Assembly: GCA_947630145.1 (NCBI GenBank)
Contig: CANRGL010000012.1
Coordinates: 1-36,618, forward strand
Reading direction: 5' to 3'
Origin: an uncultured Clostridia bacterium
GTDB lineage: Bacteria; Bacillota; Clostridia; TANB77; CAG-465
DNA: 36,618 nt
A program made the position numbers and the translations under genes. Positions 23,538-32,367 of the stretch are shown here, one piece after another (within the stretch, counting starts at the first letter, position 1; every line of letters begins with the position of its first letter). The notes below the pieces were generated by a model that was not told where the DNA came from, ran no database searches, and saw only the letters and a list, made by a program, of their open reading frames with translations.

Positions 23538-24143
23538 TTAATGTTCCTTTTCGCGATATATTTTATATACAACCAAAGATACTAATATACCTAAAATCCA
23601 ACCTCCAAGTACATCACCTAAATAATGCACTCCTAAATATATCCTACTAAGTCCAATAAGTATTATTAAAATTCCTAAAAATATACTCAATATTACCTTC
23701 CTAAATTTCACATCTGAATTTTCAAGAAGTAGTAAAATAATCATAGTATATAGTGCTGAATTTACCATAGAATGTCCACTTGGGAAACTATAACCTGTTT
23801 CATTTATAAGTCTTAAAACGGTTGGTCTTGGTCTTGCAAATATATATTTTAATATAGTATTTAAAATAAATGTAACCAATAGTGCGGTTAAAACTGGTAA
23901 TCCATATTTTCTTCTTGTTTGATGGAATATTAATAATGTAATACAAATTACAGTTATAATAATAGGTCCACCAATATTTGTTATAATTTTTACAACAGTA
24001 GTAAAAGTAGGATTTATAAACTGAGATATTCTATCGTATACAAAATTTTCTATATTTATAATATTTCCAGTTTCTAGCAAAATAGCTATAATTGCAAAAA
24101 GAGATATTAATGTTATTATTATTGCAATATCTCTTTTTTTCAA
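23538..24143 (-). CDS. PAP2-family membrane phosphatase
   Basis: A 201-residue PAP2 / type-2 phosphatidic acid phosphatase, possibly acting on undecaprenyl pyrophosphate or lipid phosphates outside the membrane. The three phosphatase motifs are intact: KYIFARPRP, YSFPSGHS, and SRIYLGVHYLGDVLGG, with the catalytic His residues. About six hydrophobic helices are visible, the first at residues 5-24. The start appears to be TTG at 24143, giving MKKRDIAI; its TTGA overlaps the stop of a possible small upstream frame. A terminator-like repeat follows at 23426-23470. Confidence 0.9.
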   Translation of the reverse strand: MKKRDIAIIITLISLFAIIAILLETGNIINIENFVYDRISQFINPTFTTVVKIITNIGGPIIITVICITLLIFHQTRRKYGLPVLTALLVTFILNTILKYIFARPRPTVLRLINETGYSFPSGHSMVNSALYTMIILLLLENSDVKFRKVILSIFLGILIILIGLSRIYLGVHYLGDVLGGWILGILVSLVVYKIYREKEH

Positions 24144-24224
24144 AGTACTTCAGCTTCTTTATTTAAAATATTATAATCTAATAATCTCTTTTTTGCTTTA
24201 ATTGTAATAAATTTATCATTAGTT
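24141..24224 (-). CDS. possible 27-residue leader frame coupled to the PAP2 gene
   Basis: A short frame from GTG, reading VLTNDKFITIKAKKRLLDYN then ILNKEAEVL. Its TGA overlaps the PAP2 TTG start. The frame stays open a few codons further upstream (VGDI) to a TAG. The PAP2 start itself has only a weak ribosome site, so coupling is plausible. It could equally be chance or a gene remnant; no homology recognised. Confidence 0.2.
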
Positions 24225-24288
24225 AACACAATATCACCAACCTATGATAAATATTATATATTTTTTTTATACTTTTTTCAACATTTTT

Positions 24289-25110
24289 TTATATATTTAT
24301 TATAAAAGAGTTATATGTAAATTTTTCGTTTATGTTTAATATAGGTACATAAAAATAAATACAAATCTTACCTTTATCATTATAATAAATTTTCATGCTT
24401 TTTCCTAAATTATTATCCTTTTCAATATATATCTGCTCTTTTATATAGTCTTCTGCTGTCTTTTTATTATCAATTAAAAAAGATTTATCTGCAATATCAA
24501 AATTATAATTTGTTTTTAAATCTTTACTTACCGTGTTTATAAGTTCAAGACAAATTTTATCTAACGTCGTACCCTTTTTATTAATTAATTCCCTGTTGCT
24601 TAAAATTTCTCCATTATTTAAGTCAATATTGTATACTAAAACATTACTTATATTTTTTATATTATCAGATCTTTTTTCTACTTTTTTTACTATTATAGAT
24701 AAAATATTATCATTTATATATTTATCATAATTTAGTTCATACATTTCTTCATTTAGTTTTGTATTTTCATAATAATTTTTTATTTCTTCATTTATTAAAT
24801 CTATCTTTTCATTATTTATATTTATAATTGGCATAATTGAATTTATATTAAATTTTACACCTTCAAAATCTAATTCATAATTGTACTTTTTATTATAAAC
24901 AATTTCTTCTTTTTCATCTTTTTTACTTATAGAAGTTGTATTATAAGTATCAATACTACTATTTACAGAATAAACATCTACTTCATCATTCATTTTATTT
25001 TCATCTTTATTATTAAAAGTTAAATAACTTACAAGTATTATTAATATTATTAATAAAATTATAATTATTGCTAAAATAGCTGATATAAAGTCACTTTTTG
25101 TATTTTTCAT
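24289..25110 (-). CDS. membrane-anchored DUF4163/DUF3298-like protein
   Basis: A 273-residue protein with an N-terminal anchor (SAILAIIIILLIILIILVSY, about residues 9-28), a Ser/Asp/Asn-rich linker to about 75, and an extracytoplasmic domain. That domain follows the DUF4163 plus DUF3298 layout seen in PdaC N-termini and RsiV-type proteins: MPIININNEKIDLINEEIKN, then ILSIIVKKVEKRSD, VYNIDLNNGEILSNRELINK, and a final KIYYNDKGKICIYFYVPIL. I chose ATG 25110 because AGGTG (25117-25121) is 6 bp upstream; the in-frame GTG at 25119 lies inside that site. The function is unknown; it may sense or bind cell-wall material. Confidence 0.7.
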   Translation of the reverse strand: MKNTKSDFISAILAIIIILLIILIILVSYLTFNNKDENKMNDEVDVYSVNSSIDTYNTTSISKKDEKEEIVYNKKYNYELDFEGVKFNINSIMPIININNEKIDLINEEIKNYYENTKLNEEMYELNYDKYINDNILSIIVKKVEKRSDNIKNISNVLVYNIDLNNGEILSNRELINKKGTTLDKICLELINTVSKDLKTNYNFDIADKSFLIDNKKTAEDYIKEQIYIEKDNNLGKSMKIYYNDKGKICIYFYVPILNINEKFTYNSFIINI

Positions 25111-25174
25111 AATTATCACCTATAATTATAATTTACTAAAAAAAGATAATTATGCTAAAATAAAATTTTTCTAC

Positions 25175-25230
25175 AAAAAAAGATTATCTATTTGTATGTG
25201 TATAGTTATACATACAAATTAGACAATCTA
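25175..25230 (-). terminator. terminator of the OFA-family transporter gene
   Basis: A long stem: AGATTATCT (25181-25189) pairs with AGACAATCT (25221-25229, one G-U), extended inward by TTTGTATGT / ACATACAAA. Seven T follow on the leftward transcript. Confidence 0.85.
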
Positions 25231-25246
25231 TTAATCTATTAATATA

Positions 25247-26488
25247 TTAATTATTTCTTTTTCTATTTACCATGGTAAAACAAATAATCATAGCAATTAT
25301 ATATAAAATTAAAGTGGCAACCAATATATAATTATAATTATTATTAGAAAAATTTAAGATTAATTCTGACATGTTATTTCCAGTTAATCCTGCAATAGCC
25401 CATGCTGAAAGTGTTAAACCATGTATTTTACTTATTTTTTCCATACCAAATCTTTCAGAAAGTAAAGTTGGTAAAGTAGAAAATCCTCCACCATATCCCA
25501 TATTTATTATAATTAATAGCAAAATTACAATAATACCAAATATTAGTTGTTTAGGGCCATTTGTAATTGAGAAAGTAAATAAAGCTATACTTGTTATTAT
25601 AATAGAGGTTATAAATATTATTTTATAAACAGTATTCCTTTCTTTCATTTTATCTGATATTGTTGAATATCCTATTCTTCCTAATGCATTAAATGATGCA
25701 GTAATTGATGGTACTATACTTATTACTAAAGTTAAAATAGATGTACCTAAAAAAGCTACACCAAGAATTTGCTTTTCGTAAGTAATTAGGGCTAGTCCAC
25801 AGTGAATATTGATGAAAAACATAAGCCATATTCCTAAGAAAGTCTTGTTTTTAAACATTTCAAAAGGTTTAAAGCTTTTATTATCATCATTAGGCTCAAC
25901 CCAACCATCAGGCTTTTTCAAAAGAAAATGTCCTAATAACATCATTAAAAAGTATATTATGCCTAATATATAAAACATAGGCTCTATTCCTAAATTATTT
26001 TGTATCATTTCCATAATAGGAGTAGCTATTGCTTTGGCAAGTCCAAATCCCATAATTGAAATTCCAGTTGCAAGTCCTTTTTGCTTTGAAAACCATAACA
26101 TTAATGTTTTAACTGGAGTAAGATAACCAATTCCAAGGCCTATTCCCATAATACATCCATAGCACAAATATATTCCTATTAAAGCTATTATTCCTGAAGT
26201 AAATTGTATAAAAAATCCTGTTCCAAGCATTCCTAACGTAAAAAGTATACATGATATTAAAGATGATTTGTGAATATCTTTTTCAACCATTTTGCCTGCA
26301 AAAGCAGCTGACATTCCAAGAAAAAATATTGCTATTGAAAAAGCCCAACCTATCGAAAAAGAACTCATACCAATTTTATTTGCAATTGATTCTTTAAAAG
26401 TTGACCAACAATATACTGTTCCAATAGAACAATGTATAAGAAGTGCTGGTATAGCAGCACGCACCCATTTATTATTTAACTTTTTCAT
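25247..26488 (-). CDS. OFA-family MFS transporter
   Basis: A 413-residue major facilitator with about 12 hydrophobic helices. It resembles the oxalate/formate antiporter (OFA) family: WVRAAIPALLIHCSIGTVYC at 8-27, then YCWSTFKESIANKIG, the helix 4-5 motif GCIMGIGLGIGYLTPVKTLM, WFSKQKGLATGISIMGFGLA, and KPDGWVEP at the central loop. The substrate is probably a small carboxylate, but the family includes unassigned members. An AAGGTGAT ribosome site precedes the ATG. It appears to be a single gene with its own terminator. Confidence 0.88.
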   Translation of the reverse strand: MKKLNNKWVRAAIPALLIHCSIGTVYCWSTFKESIANKIGMSSFSIGWAFSIAIFFLGMSAAFAGKMVEKDIHKSSLISCILFTLGMLGTGFFIQFTSGIIALIGIYLCYGCIMGIGLGIGYLTPVKTLMLWFSKQKGLATGISIMGFGLAKAIATPIMEMIQNNLGIEPMFYILGIIYFLMMLLGHFLLKKPDGWVEPNDDNKSFKPFEMFKNKTFLGIWLMFFINIHCGLALITYEKQILGVAFLGTSILTLVISIVPSITASFNALGRIGYSTISDKMKERNTVYKIIFITSIIITSIALFTFSITNGPKQLIFGIIVILLLIIINMGYGGGFSTLPTLLSERFGMEKISKIHGLTLSAWAIAGLTGNNMSELILNFSNNNYNYILVATLILYIIAMIICFTMVNRKRNN

Positions 26489-26643
26489 ACTATATCACCT
26501 TTTTATATTTTTTGTTAATTATAATGTTAAAGCAAACGAATTTAAATAAGTTAAGTAACTAAAAATTAGAGTAACTTTTTTATTTAAAATATTTTTATTT
26601 TTAATATTTTATACATTTTTTATATATTATAATTCTACAATTA

Positions 26644-27114
26644 TTACTTTATATTTACAAATTTAATTTCACTATTTTTTAATTTTTTTGTTCTTAATTT
26701 GTCTAATTTAATTGCTTTACTTTGTAATAACCAACTGTTTGCAGATTCCCATATTGAAAAAGAACCAATAGTTGAAATTATTTCTAAAATTATAACATTG
26801 ATTTTATCTGCTAATAGTATTGAAAGAATTATAAATAATATGCCTAATATTAACATCCATATCTGTTTTGTTTTATTTATTTTTTGCTTCCTACTTATTA
26901 AAATTAATTGTTCCTCACAATATTTTTTAAAAGAATTTCTAAATTTATTTTCATCTATTTTATTAGTTGAAATTATTTCTATATCTTCTTTTTCTTTAAT
27001 TGAAGAAATTTCTTCTTTATTTTTTATATATGATATCAAGTCATCACTTAATGTTTCTTCAAATTTATCAAACGAATTATATAATTCTTCTTCATTATTT
27101 ATTTTTATTTTCAT
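26644..27114 (-). CDS. uncharacterised two-TM membrane protein
   Basis: A 156-residue protein of a type common in Firmicutes but without a name I can give. The N-terminal soluble part is acidic (SFDKFEETLSDDLISYIKNK, about 13-32). A basic segment (LISRKQKINKTKQ) precedes two adjacent hydrophobic helices at about 92-130 (MLILGILFIILSILLADKIN; IILEIISTIGSFSIWESAN). A short basic tail ends in LKNSEIKFVNIK. Start ATG 27114 is chosen because GGAGAT lies about 9 bp upstream; the upstream in-frame extension lacks a ribosome site. Confidence 0.65.
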   Translation of the reverse strand: MKIKINNEEELYNSFDKFEETLSDDLISYIKNKEEISSIKEKEDIEIISTNKIDENKFRNSFKKYCEEQLILISRKQKINKTKQIWMLILGILFIILSILLADKINVIILEIISTIGSFSIWESANSWLLQSKAIKLDKLRTKKLKNSEIKFVNIK

Positions 27115-27159
27115 ACACTTATCTCCAATATTATTTATATTGTACAACTAAATTATAGC

Positions 27160-27200
27160 AAAAAAGTAAGTGATTGTAAATATATAACATATCACTTACT
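27160..27200 (-). terminator. terminator of the Sir2 gene
   Basis: AGTAAGTGAT (27165-27174) pairs with ATCACTTACT (27191-27200), perfect 10 bp. Six T follow on the leftward transcript (complement of 27160-27165). Confidence 0.82.
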
Positions 27201-27238
27201 CATATAATTTTTTATTATATTAATTATACTTGATTATA

Positions 27239-27961
27239 TTAATCAATAGCTTTTGAAAAAACTTTTCCTAAACTATCATTTATTACCAAATTTGCTTTAC
27301 TAATATAAGTTGTTTCCTCTTTATTAATTAAAACTAAATTTTTACCTTCAAAATAATTTATTATTAAACCTGCTGGAAATACTGTTAATGATGTTCCTGC
27401 TACAATTAGCATATCTGCATTTTGTATAGCATTAACTGATTTTTCTACTATTTCAGGATCCAAATCTTCCTCATAAAGTACAACGTCTGGCTTTATAACT
27501 CCACCACAACTACATTTAGGAATACCTTTACTATTAAATACATATTCTGCATCATAGAACTTATCACATAGCATACAGTAGTTCCTTAGTACACTTCCAT
27601 GTAATTCATATACTGTTTTAGAACCTGCTTTTTGGTGTAAACCATCTATATTTTGTGTTATTATAGCCTTTAATTTTCCTTCATTTTCAAGTTTTGCAAG
27701 TTTTTTATGTGCTATATTTGGCTGACATTCTAAAATATTCATTTTAGTTTTATAAAATTTATAAAACTCCTCTATGTTATTTATAAAAAATGTATGGCTT
27801 AATATTTCTTCAGGAGGATATTTATATTTTTGATTGTATAATCCATCTTTACTTCTAAAGTCTGGAATTCCACTTTCAGTAGAAACACCAGCTCCACCAA
27901 AAAAAACTATATTATTACTTTCATTTATCATTTTCTTTAATTGATTTATTTTATCTTCCAT
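27239..27961 (-). CDS. cobB: Sir2-family NAD-dependent protein deacylase
   Basis: A 240-residue sirtuin that removes acyl groups from lysines using NAD+. Rossmann motif FGGAGVSTESGIPDFRS (21-37), TQNIDGLHQKAGS (102-114), catalytic His121 in YELHGSVLRNYC. The zinc cysteines C129, C132, C150 and C152 are in the order CxxC-x17-CxC, so the second pair is spaced CxC rather than the usual CxxC. GTSLTVFPAG and LVLINKEET complete the NAD pocket. An AAAGGAGGT ribosome site lies upstream. Single gene, flanked by its terminator at 27160-27200. Confidence 0.93.
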   Translation of the reverse strand: MEDKINQLKKMINESNNIVFFGGAGVSTESGIPDFRSKDGLYNQKYKYPPEEILSHTFFINNIEEFYKFYKTKMNILECQPNIAHKKLAKLENEGKLKAIITQNIDGLHQKAGSKTVYELHGSVLRNYCMLCDKFYDAEYVFNSKGIPKCSCGGVIKPDVVLYEEDLDPEIVEKSVNAIQNADMLIVAGTSLTVFPAGLIINYFEGKNLVLINKEETTYISKANLVINDSLGKVFSKAID

Positions 27962-28346
27962 TTTTACCTCCTTTTATTTTAAAAATCTATAATATATAAA
28001 TATTACGATAACTTAAGGGATTACTTTTTAGTTCAAGAATTATATATATCTACAACCCCGAAATGTTTTTGTGACTAATATATATATATCAAGTTATTAT
28101 TAATATAACATATTATATTCCTTTTTATGATTGTATTATTTCGTTTTCTAAAAATCTTATTTACAAATCATTTTCTTTACTTTTTTTTAACATCGCATTT
28201 AAATTTCATATCTATTATTATTTTATTTCAACTTATTCTAGCTGTTCTTATCCTTTTACATCTCTTATAACTTTATTTTTACTTCACTATTTTTTATTAT
28301 AGTTGATGTATAAACAGTTGCCTTCCTTATTTTTTGTTCTTTTTAA
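27962..28346. other. gene-free AT-rich interval
   Basis: Apart from the Sir2 ribosome site at the left edge, I see no coding frame, hairpin or repeat that I can support here on either strand. It leads into the integrase remnant at 28347 and is probably the worn-down remainder of a lost element. Confidence 0.5.
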
Positions 28347-28460
28347 ATATTAGGACATGCTGATATAGAAACTATACTAAATACTTATACTTCTGTTTTT
28401 AATAAATTTAAATAAGATGAAATGCAAAAATATTTAGATTATATTAATCAGTTTCATTAA
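28347..28460 (+). pseudogene. C-terminal remnant of a tyrosine site-specific integrase
   Basis: Reads ILGHADIETILNTYTSVF, then NKFK, an in-frame TAA, then DEMQKYLDYINQFH and a stop. LGHxxIxTTxxxYxxV is the box-II signature of phage/ICE tyrosine recombinases, holding the last catalytic His (in GHA) and the nucleophile Tyr (NTY). An in-frame stop precedes it, so only the extreme C-terminus survives. It ends about 60 bp from the tRNA-Gln/His pair, as expected for an element once integrated at a tRNA gene. Confidence 0.75.
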
Positions 28461-28469
28461 AATTGAATT

Positions 28470-28515
28470 AAAAAGCCTCTAAAGTCCTGATATTTCAGCG
28501 ATTTTAGAGGTTATT
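28470..28515 (-). terminator. terminator of the tRNA-His/tRNA-Gln(TTG) unit
   Basis: Leftward hairpin with arms 28503-28511 and 28475-28483 (CCTCTAAA / TTTAGAGG plus a G-U pair), followed by TTTT. It shares sequence and the loop TGATATTTCA with the terminator at 22289-22335. Confidence 0.75.
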
Positions 28516-28518
28516 TTT

Positions 28519-28593
28519 TGGCTGGGCTGGCTGGATTCGAACCAGCGCATGGTAGAGTCAAAGTCTACTGCCTTACCACTTGGCTACAGCCCA
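28519..28593 (-). tRNA. tRNA-Gln (anticodon TTG)
   Basis: 75 nt including CCA. Acceptor TGGGCTG / CAGCCCA, T-loop TTCGAAT. The anticodon stem GTAGA/TCTAC encloses CTTTGAC, so the anticodon is TTG (reads CAA). It is 18 bp downstream of tRNA-His and probably co-transcribed. Confidence 0.95.
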
Positions 28594-28611
28594 ATATATC
28601 ATTAATACTTA

Positions 28612-28688
28612 TGGGGTGGAAAATGGGATTCGAACCCATGACCTCCAGTGCCACAAACTGGCGCTCTAACCAACTGCGCTATATCCAC
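28612..28688 (-). tRNA. tRNA-His (anticodon GTG)
   Basis: 77 nt including CCA. Acceptor GTGGATA / TTTCCAC has a T-T mismatch at pair 6-67, with discriminator C. The G at 28689 supplies the expected -1 G of histidine tRNAs. The anticodon stem CCAGT/ACTGG encloses TTGTGGC, giving GTG. T-loop TTCGAAT. Confidence 0.95.
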
Positions 28689-28780
28689 CACTCACAGTAC
28701 TATTTATTTTAACTTATTTAAAACCTTTTGTCAATATCTTATGCAAATTTTACCAAAAAAATTCGTAAAATGTACATTTT

Positions 28781-29416
28781 TTAAAATTTAGCTACTAGTT
28801 TATATATAGGTCCAAAAGGTGAGAATTTTTTTTCATATTCTGTTTGTATATTCGGTATATCAGTTTTGTGTAAATCTAAATAAACTTCTAAGAAGTGCAT
28901 ACCGAAATTTTGCATACTTACTAAACTATATTCAAAAAGTAATCTATTATCTGTTTTAAATTCTACTATTCCATTCTTTTTTAAAATTTGTTTATATACT
29001 TTTAAAAAGCTTTCATATGTAAGCCTTCTTTTTGTATGTCTTTTTTTAGGCCATGGATCACTAAAATTTAAAAATATTTTATCCACTTGATTATTTTTAA
29101 AATATTCCATTAAATGAATTGCGTCAATTGAAATAAAAAATAAATTACTAAGTAATATATTATTTTCTTTTTCGAATCTATTTAATTTTTTTATTGCTAA
29201 TGATAAAACTTGTTTAGATACCTCTATTCCAATATATATGTTATCTTTGTCATTTAAAGCTTTTTGCGATATAAACTCACCTTTTCCCATTCCAATTTCA
29301 ATATATATTTTTTTTGATTTATCCTTTAAAATTTCTTGTAATTTTTCTTTATCCTCAATATATCTATCAAAATTTTCAATTATACTATTAGCTTTAGGAT
29401 CATATCTTGTCCTCAT
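28781..29416 (-). CDS. trmB: tRNA (guanine-N7)-methyltransferase TrmB
   Basis: A 211-residue class-I methyltransferase that forms m7G46 in tRNA. SAM-binding motif IYIEIGMGKGEFI (about 39-51), YIGIEVSKQVLSLAIKK, and the family signature FLNFSDPWPKKRHTKRRL (about 135-152), then VEFKTDNRLLFEYSL. The C-terminus ends TEYEKKFSPFGPIYKLVAKF, typical. GGGGGAA ribosome site. It is last in the secG-rnr-membrane protein-trmB unit, 9 bp after the preceding gene. Confidence 0.96.
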   Translation of the reverse strand: MRTRYDPKANSIIENFDRYIEDKEKLQEILKDKSKKIYIEIGMGKGEFISQKALNDKDNIYIGIEVSKQVLSLAIKKLNRFEKENNILLSNLFFISIDAIHLMEYFKNNQVDKIFLNFSDPWPKKRHTKRRLTYESFLKVYKQILKKNGIVEFKTDNRLLFEYSLVSMQNFGMHFLEVYLDLHKTDIPNIQTEYEKKFSPFGPIYKLVAKF

Positions 29417-29425
29417 AAGTTCCCC

Positions 29426-30199
29426 CTATATTTTTGAAATTATTGTTCCTATTGTTATTATAATTACGCTTATAATAAATGAAAATAATAAATATAAATA
29501 CGGAATTTTTACATTATTTTTTTCATTTTTTATCTGCTTTTCTTCTTTTTTCTTATTTACTTTATCTAACTTTTTATTATTTTTCGTAGCCTCATAAAGT
29601 CTTGTTTTAAAATCTAACATTGAATACTCTTGATTTCTATTATATCTCCACTTCTTCGTATTTAATATGCAATATTGTATACCTGTTGCAATAGCAAGTC
29701 CTATTGCTATTAATTGAATTATTGCACCTATGCACATTGGTACTACACTTGCTTTTTCAGTTAAGACATTAAAATTTGTTGCAATATCAACTGCTAAAGT
29801 ATATGCTCCAGCTATTCCAATTACTGGAAGAAATAGATATGGAGTTATTCCAGCAAAAATTATCATAAATACAAGAGGAATTTTCTTTGAAAATATTAAA
29901 GATATAATCCCTTTTGATTGTTCGTTTACCTTTTTTGCACTCTCTATAAGTTCAGTGATATTAGGAGTAGAATTAATTTTTGAAATAAGTGTAGCTACCA
30001 TAACAAAAAACACTACAAGACATATAATATATATTATTATATGTTTTCTCATCAATTTTTGTTTATAAAATTTTAAATAATTAACAAAAATAGACTTAAA
30101 ATCAAGTTTTTGAGGACTTTCTTTTATATTATTATTTTCATTTTTTGCTTTAACTTTATTATTAACTTCAGAACTCTTTCTTTTCCTTTTTTTCTCCAT
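29426..30199 (-). CDS. uncharacterised multi-span membrane protein
   Basis: A 257-residue protein with a highly basic cytoplasmic start (MEKKRKRKSSEVNNKVKAKN) and a first helix at about 55-76 (IIIYIICLVVFFVMVATLIS). A central paired hydrophobic region follows, from IPLVFMIIFAGITPYLFLPV to ASVVPMCIGAIIQLIAIGLA. After a charged loop (KKLDKVNKKKEEKQIKNEKN) comes a last helix near the C-terminus. The central region faintly recalls SpoIIM-type membrane proteins, but I do not assign it. The AAAGGAGT site (30207-30214) selects ATG 30199. It lies between rnr and trmB with short gaps, so it is in that operon. Confidence 0.7.
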   Translation of the reverse strand: MEKKRKRKSSEVNNKVKAKNENNNIKESPQKLDFKSIFVNYLKFYKQKLMRKHIIIYIICLVVFFVMVATLISKINSTPNITELIESAKKVNEQSKGIISLIFSKKIPLVFMIIFAGITPYLFLPVIGIAGAYTLAVDIATNFNVLTEKASVVPMCIGAIIQLIAIGLAIATGIQYCILNTKKWRYNRNQEYSMLDFKTRLYEATKNNKKLDKVNKKKEEKQIKNEKNNVKIPYLYLLFSFIISVIIITIGTIISKI

Positions 30200-30212
30200 T
30201 AATATCACTCCT

Positions 30213-32357
30213 TTAAATTATCATAAAATCAATTTCTCTTGTTTTAATATCAGATCTTACTAATTTAACTTTTAACTTATCACCTATTTTAAATACTCTT
30301 GATGTATTTTCTCCAATAAGTATATGTCTTGTTTCATCATATATATAATAATCCATATCGTTTATATTGTCAAATGTAATTAAACCTTCCACTGTATTTT
30401 CTAATCTTACAAAAATACCAAAAGATGTAATATTAGAAATTACAGATTCAAATTCATCACCTATAAAATTATTCATATATATACATTTATATAAGTCATC
30501 AAAATCTCTTTCAATAAGAGTTGCTTGTTTTTCAGCTTGACTTGAAGTTTCTGAATACTTAATAGCTTGCTTTAAATATCTATTTATTTTTTTATTTGAT
30601 AAAACATATCCACTTTCTATATAATCAGATATTACTCTATGAATAAAAAGATCCGGATATCTCCTTATAGGAGAAGTAAAATGACAATAATACTTTGCAG
30701 CAAGTCCAAAATGTCCTAAACATTCATTTGAATATTTTGCAAGTTTTAAAGTCCTTAATATATAACTTGATATAACTCTTTTTTCAGTTTCATCATTTAC
30801 TAAAGCTATAATATCAGCTATGGCTTTAGGATGAATATTTTTTATTCCTTTTATTTTTAAGCCATGTGTTCCTAATGTTTTATTTAATTCCTTTAATTTT
30901 TCTTCTTCAGGTTTTTCATGTATACGATATATAAATGGAATATCAAGATAATAAAATTTTTCTGCAATTTGCATATTTGCAGCAAGCATAAACTCTTCAA
31001 TTATTTTATTTGCTATGGTTATTTCATATGGCTTTATATTAGTAACTTTTCCATTTTCGTCTAATAAAACTTTAGTTTCAGGAATCTCAAAATTTATACT
31101 TCCATCTTTAATTCTTTTTTTATTTAAAATCTCTGCTAATTCTTTCATTAGCATTATGTCCGATATATAATCATGATACTCCTCTAAAACATTTTTATCT
31201 TCATTGCAAATAACTTTATATACTTTTTCATAGGACATCTTTTTTGTAACTTTTATTACTGATTTAAATATATTACTCTCTATTACATTACCTTTTTTAT
31301 CAAATAATATATCTATAGCTAAGGCAAGTCTATTTTCACCAGCATTTAAGCTACAAATTCCATTAGAAAGTTTTTTGGGAAGCATTGGAATTACTTTTCC
31401 TGGTATATATATACTTGTCCCTCTAGTGATAGCTTCTTTATCGATAGAAGTTAAAGGCTTTACGTAGTAAGATACATCTGCTATATATACTGATAATAAA
31501 TATTTATCCTCTTGTTTTTTTACTTGAATAGCATCATCTAAATCCATTGCATCACTTGCATCTATAGTATAAATTTTTTCTTTTGTCCTATCTATTCTGT
31601 ATTTCATATCTTCTTTTGTTACTTTATTTGGTATTTTTTTTAATTCATTTTTTACTTCATTATTAAAATTTTCCATTATATCTAAGCCATAAGAAGTATA
31701 AAGTGCTTTTATTTGTGATTTTTCATCTTCACCATTTGCAATTACTCTTAGTATTTTTCCTTCAGCTTTATTATTTAAAGTAGCATATTTAGTTATTTCT
31801 ACTTCAACAATTTGACCATTTTTATAACCTATTATCTGCTTTTTGGGAATATATATATCTTTTATTTTTTTATCTATTGGTACTACAAATCCAAAATTTT
31901 TATTTTTGGAAAATACTCCTACAACTTTTTTTACATTTCTTTTTAATATTTTTATGACTTTTCCTTCAGTTTTATGGGATGTACTTTTTATAATTTTTAC
32001 AAGTACTTCATCATTATTCATAGCACCTAAGGAATTATCAAAACTAATATATATATCATTATCATTTTTGTTTATGCCAAAGCCATATTTTTCTTTTTTT
32101 GCCTCATATGTACATTTTATAACATCATTTCCTTTTACTGCTATATATCTTTTACTTTCATCTAATAGTATAATACCTTCATTTTCTAGTTCTTCCATGA
32201 TACCATCAAAAAGATCTTCATCTTGTTTTGGTACATTAAAAAATGACTTTATTTGCTTTTTTGTCATCAAAGAATATTCTTTATTTAAAAAAAAGGAAGT
32301 CAATGCTTCCTTTCTTCTTAAATAATCGTCTCTTTTTATATTATTTTCTTTTCTCAT
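30213..32357 (-). CDS. rnr: ribonuclease R (RNB-family 3'-5' exoribonuclease)
   Basis: A 714-residue 3'-5' exoribonuclease that degrades structured RNA and takes part in mRNA and rRNA quality control. An N-terminal winged-helix part (KKQIKSFFNVPKQDEDLFDG) is followed by cold-shock domains (EKYGFGINKNDNDIYISFDN; FGFVVPIDKKIKDIYIPKKQ). The RNB catalytic domain has the metal-binding YTIDASDAMDLDDAIQVKK, YIPGKVIPMLPKKLSNGICS and HFTSPIRRYPDLFIHRVI. A C-terminal S1 domain (VISNITSFGIFVRLENTVEG) ends the protein. The Lys-rich tail of E. coli RNase R is absent, as is common in Firmicutes. It lies 10 bp after secG. Confidence 0.95.
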   Translation of the reverse strand: MRKENNIKRDDYLRRKEALTSFFLNKEYSLMTKKQIKSFFNVPKQDEDLFDGIMEELENEGIILLDESKRYIAVKGNDVIKCTYEAKKEKYGFGINKNDNDIYISFDNSLGAMNNDEVLVKIIKSTSHKTEGKVIKILKRNVKKVVGVFSKNKNFGFVVPIDKKIKDIYIPKKQIIGYKNGQIVEVEITKYATLNNKAEGKILRVIANGEDEKSQIKALYTSYGLDIMENFNNEVKNELKKIPNKVTKEDMKYRIDRTKEKIYTIDASDAMDLDDAIQVKKQEDKYLLSVYIADVSYYVKPLTSIDKEAITRGTSIYIPGKVIPMLPKKLSNGICSLNAGENRLALAIDILFDKKGNVIESNIFKSVIKVTKKMSYEKVYKVICNEDKNVLEEYHDYISDIMLMKELAEILNKKRIKDGSINFEIPETKVLLDENGKVTNIKPYEITIANKIIEEFMLAANMQIAEKFYYLDIPFIYRIHEKPEEEKLKELNKTLGTHGLKIKGIKNIHPKAIADIIALVNDETEKRVISSYILRTLKLAKYSNECLGHFGLAAKYYCHFTSPIRRYPDLFIHRVISDYIESGYVLSNKKINRYLKQAIKYSETSSQAEKQATLIERDFDDLYKCIYMNNFIGDEFESVISNITSFGIFVRLENTVEGLITFDNINDMDYYIYDETRHILIGENTSRVFKIGDKLKVKLVRSDIKTREIDFMII

Positions 32358-32367
32358 ATTTTTTCCT

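Noticed and set aside
28518-28712. A 64-codon rightward frame (MAGLAGFEPAHGRVKV...)
   Set aside because: It is the complement of tRNA-Gln(TTG) and tRNA-His(GTG) read as protein; this GFEP-type peptide is a well-known annotation artefact.
28764-28777. AAAATGTACATTTT palindrome after trmB, considered as terminator
   Set aside because: All but two pairs are A-T and no clean T-run follows the stem; too weak to call.
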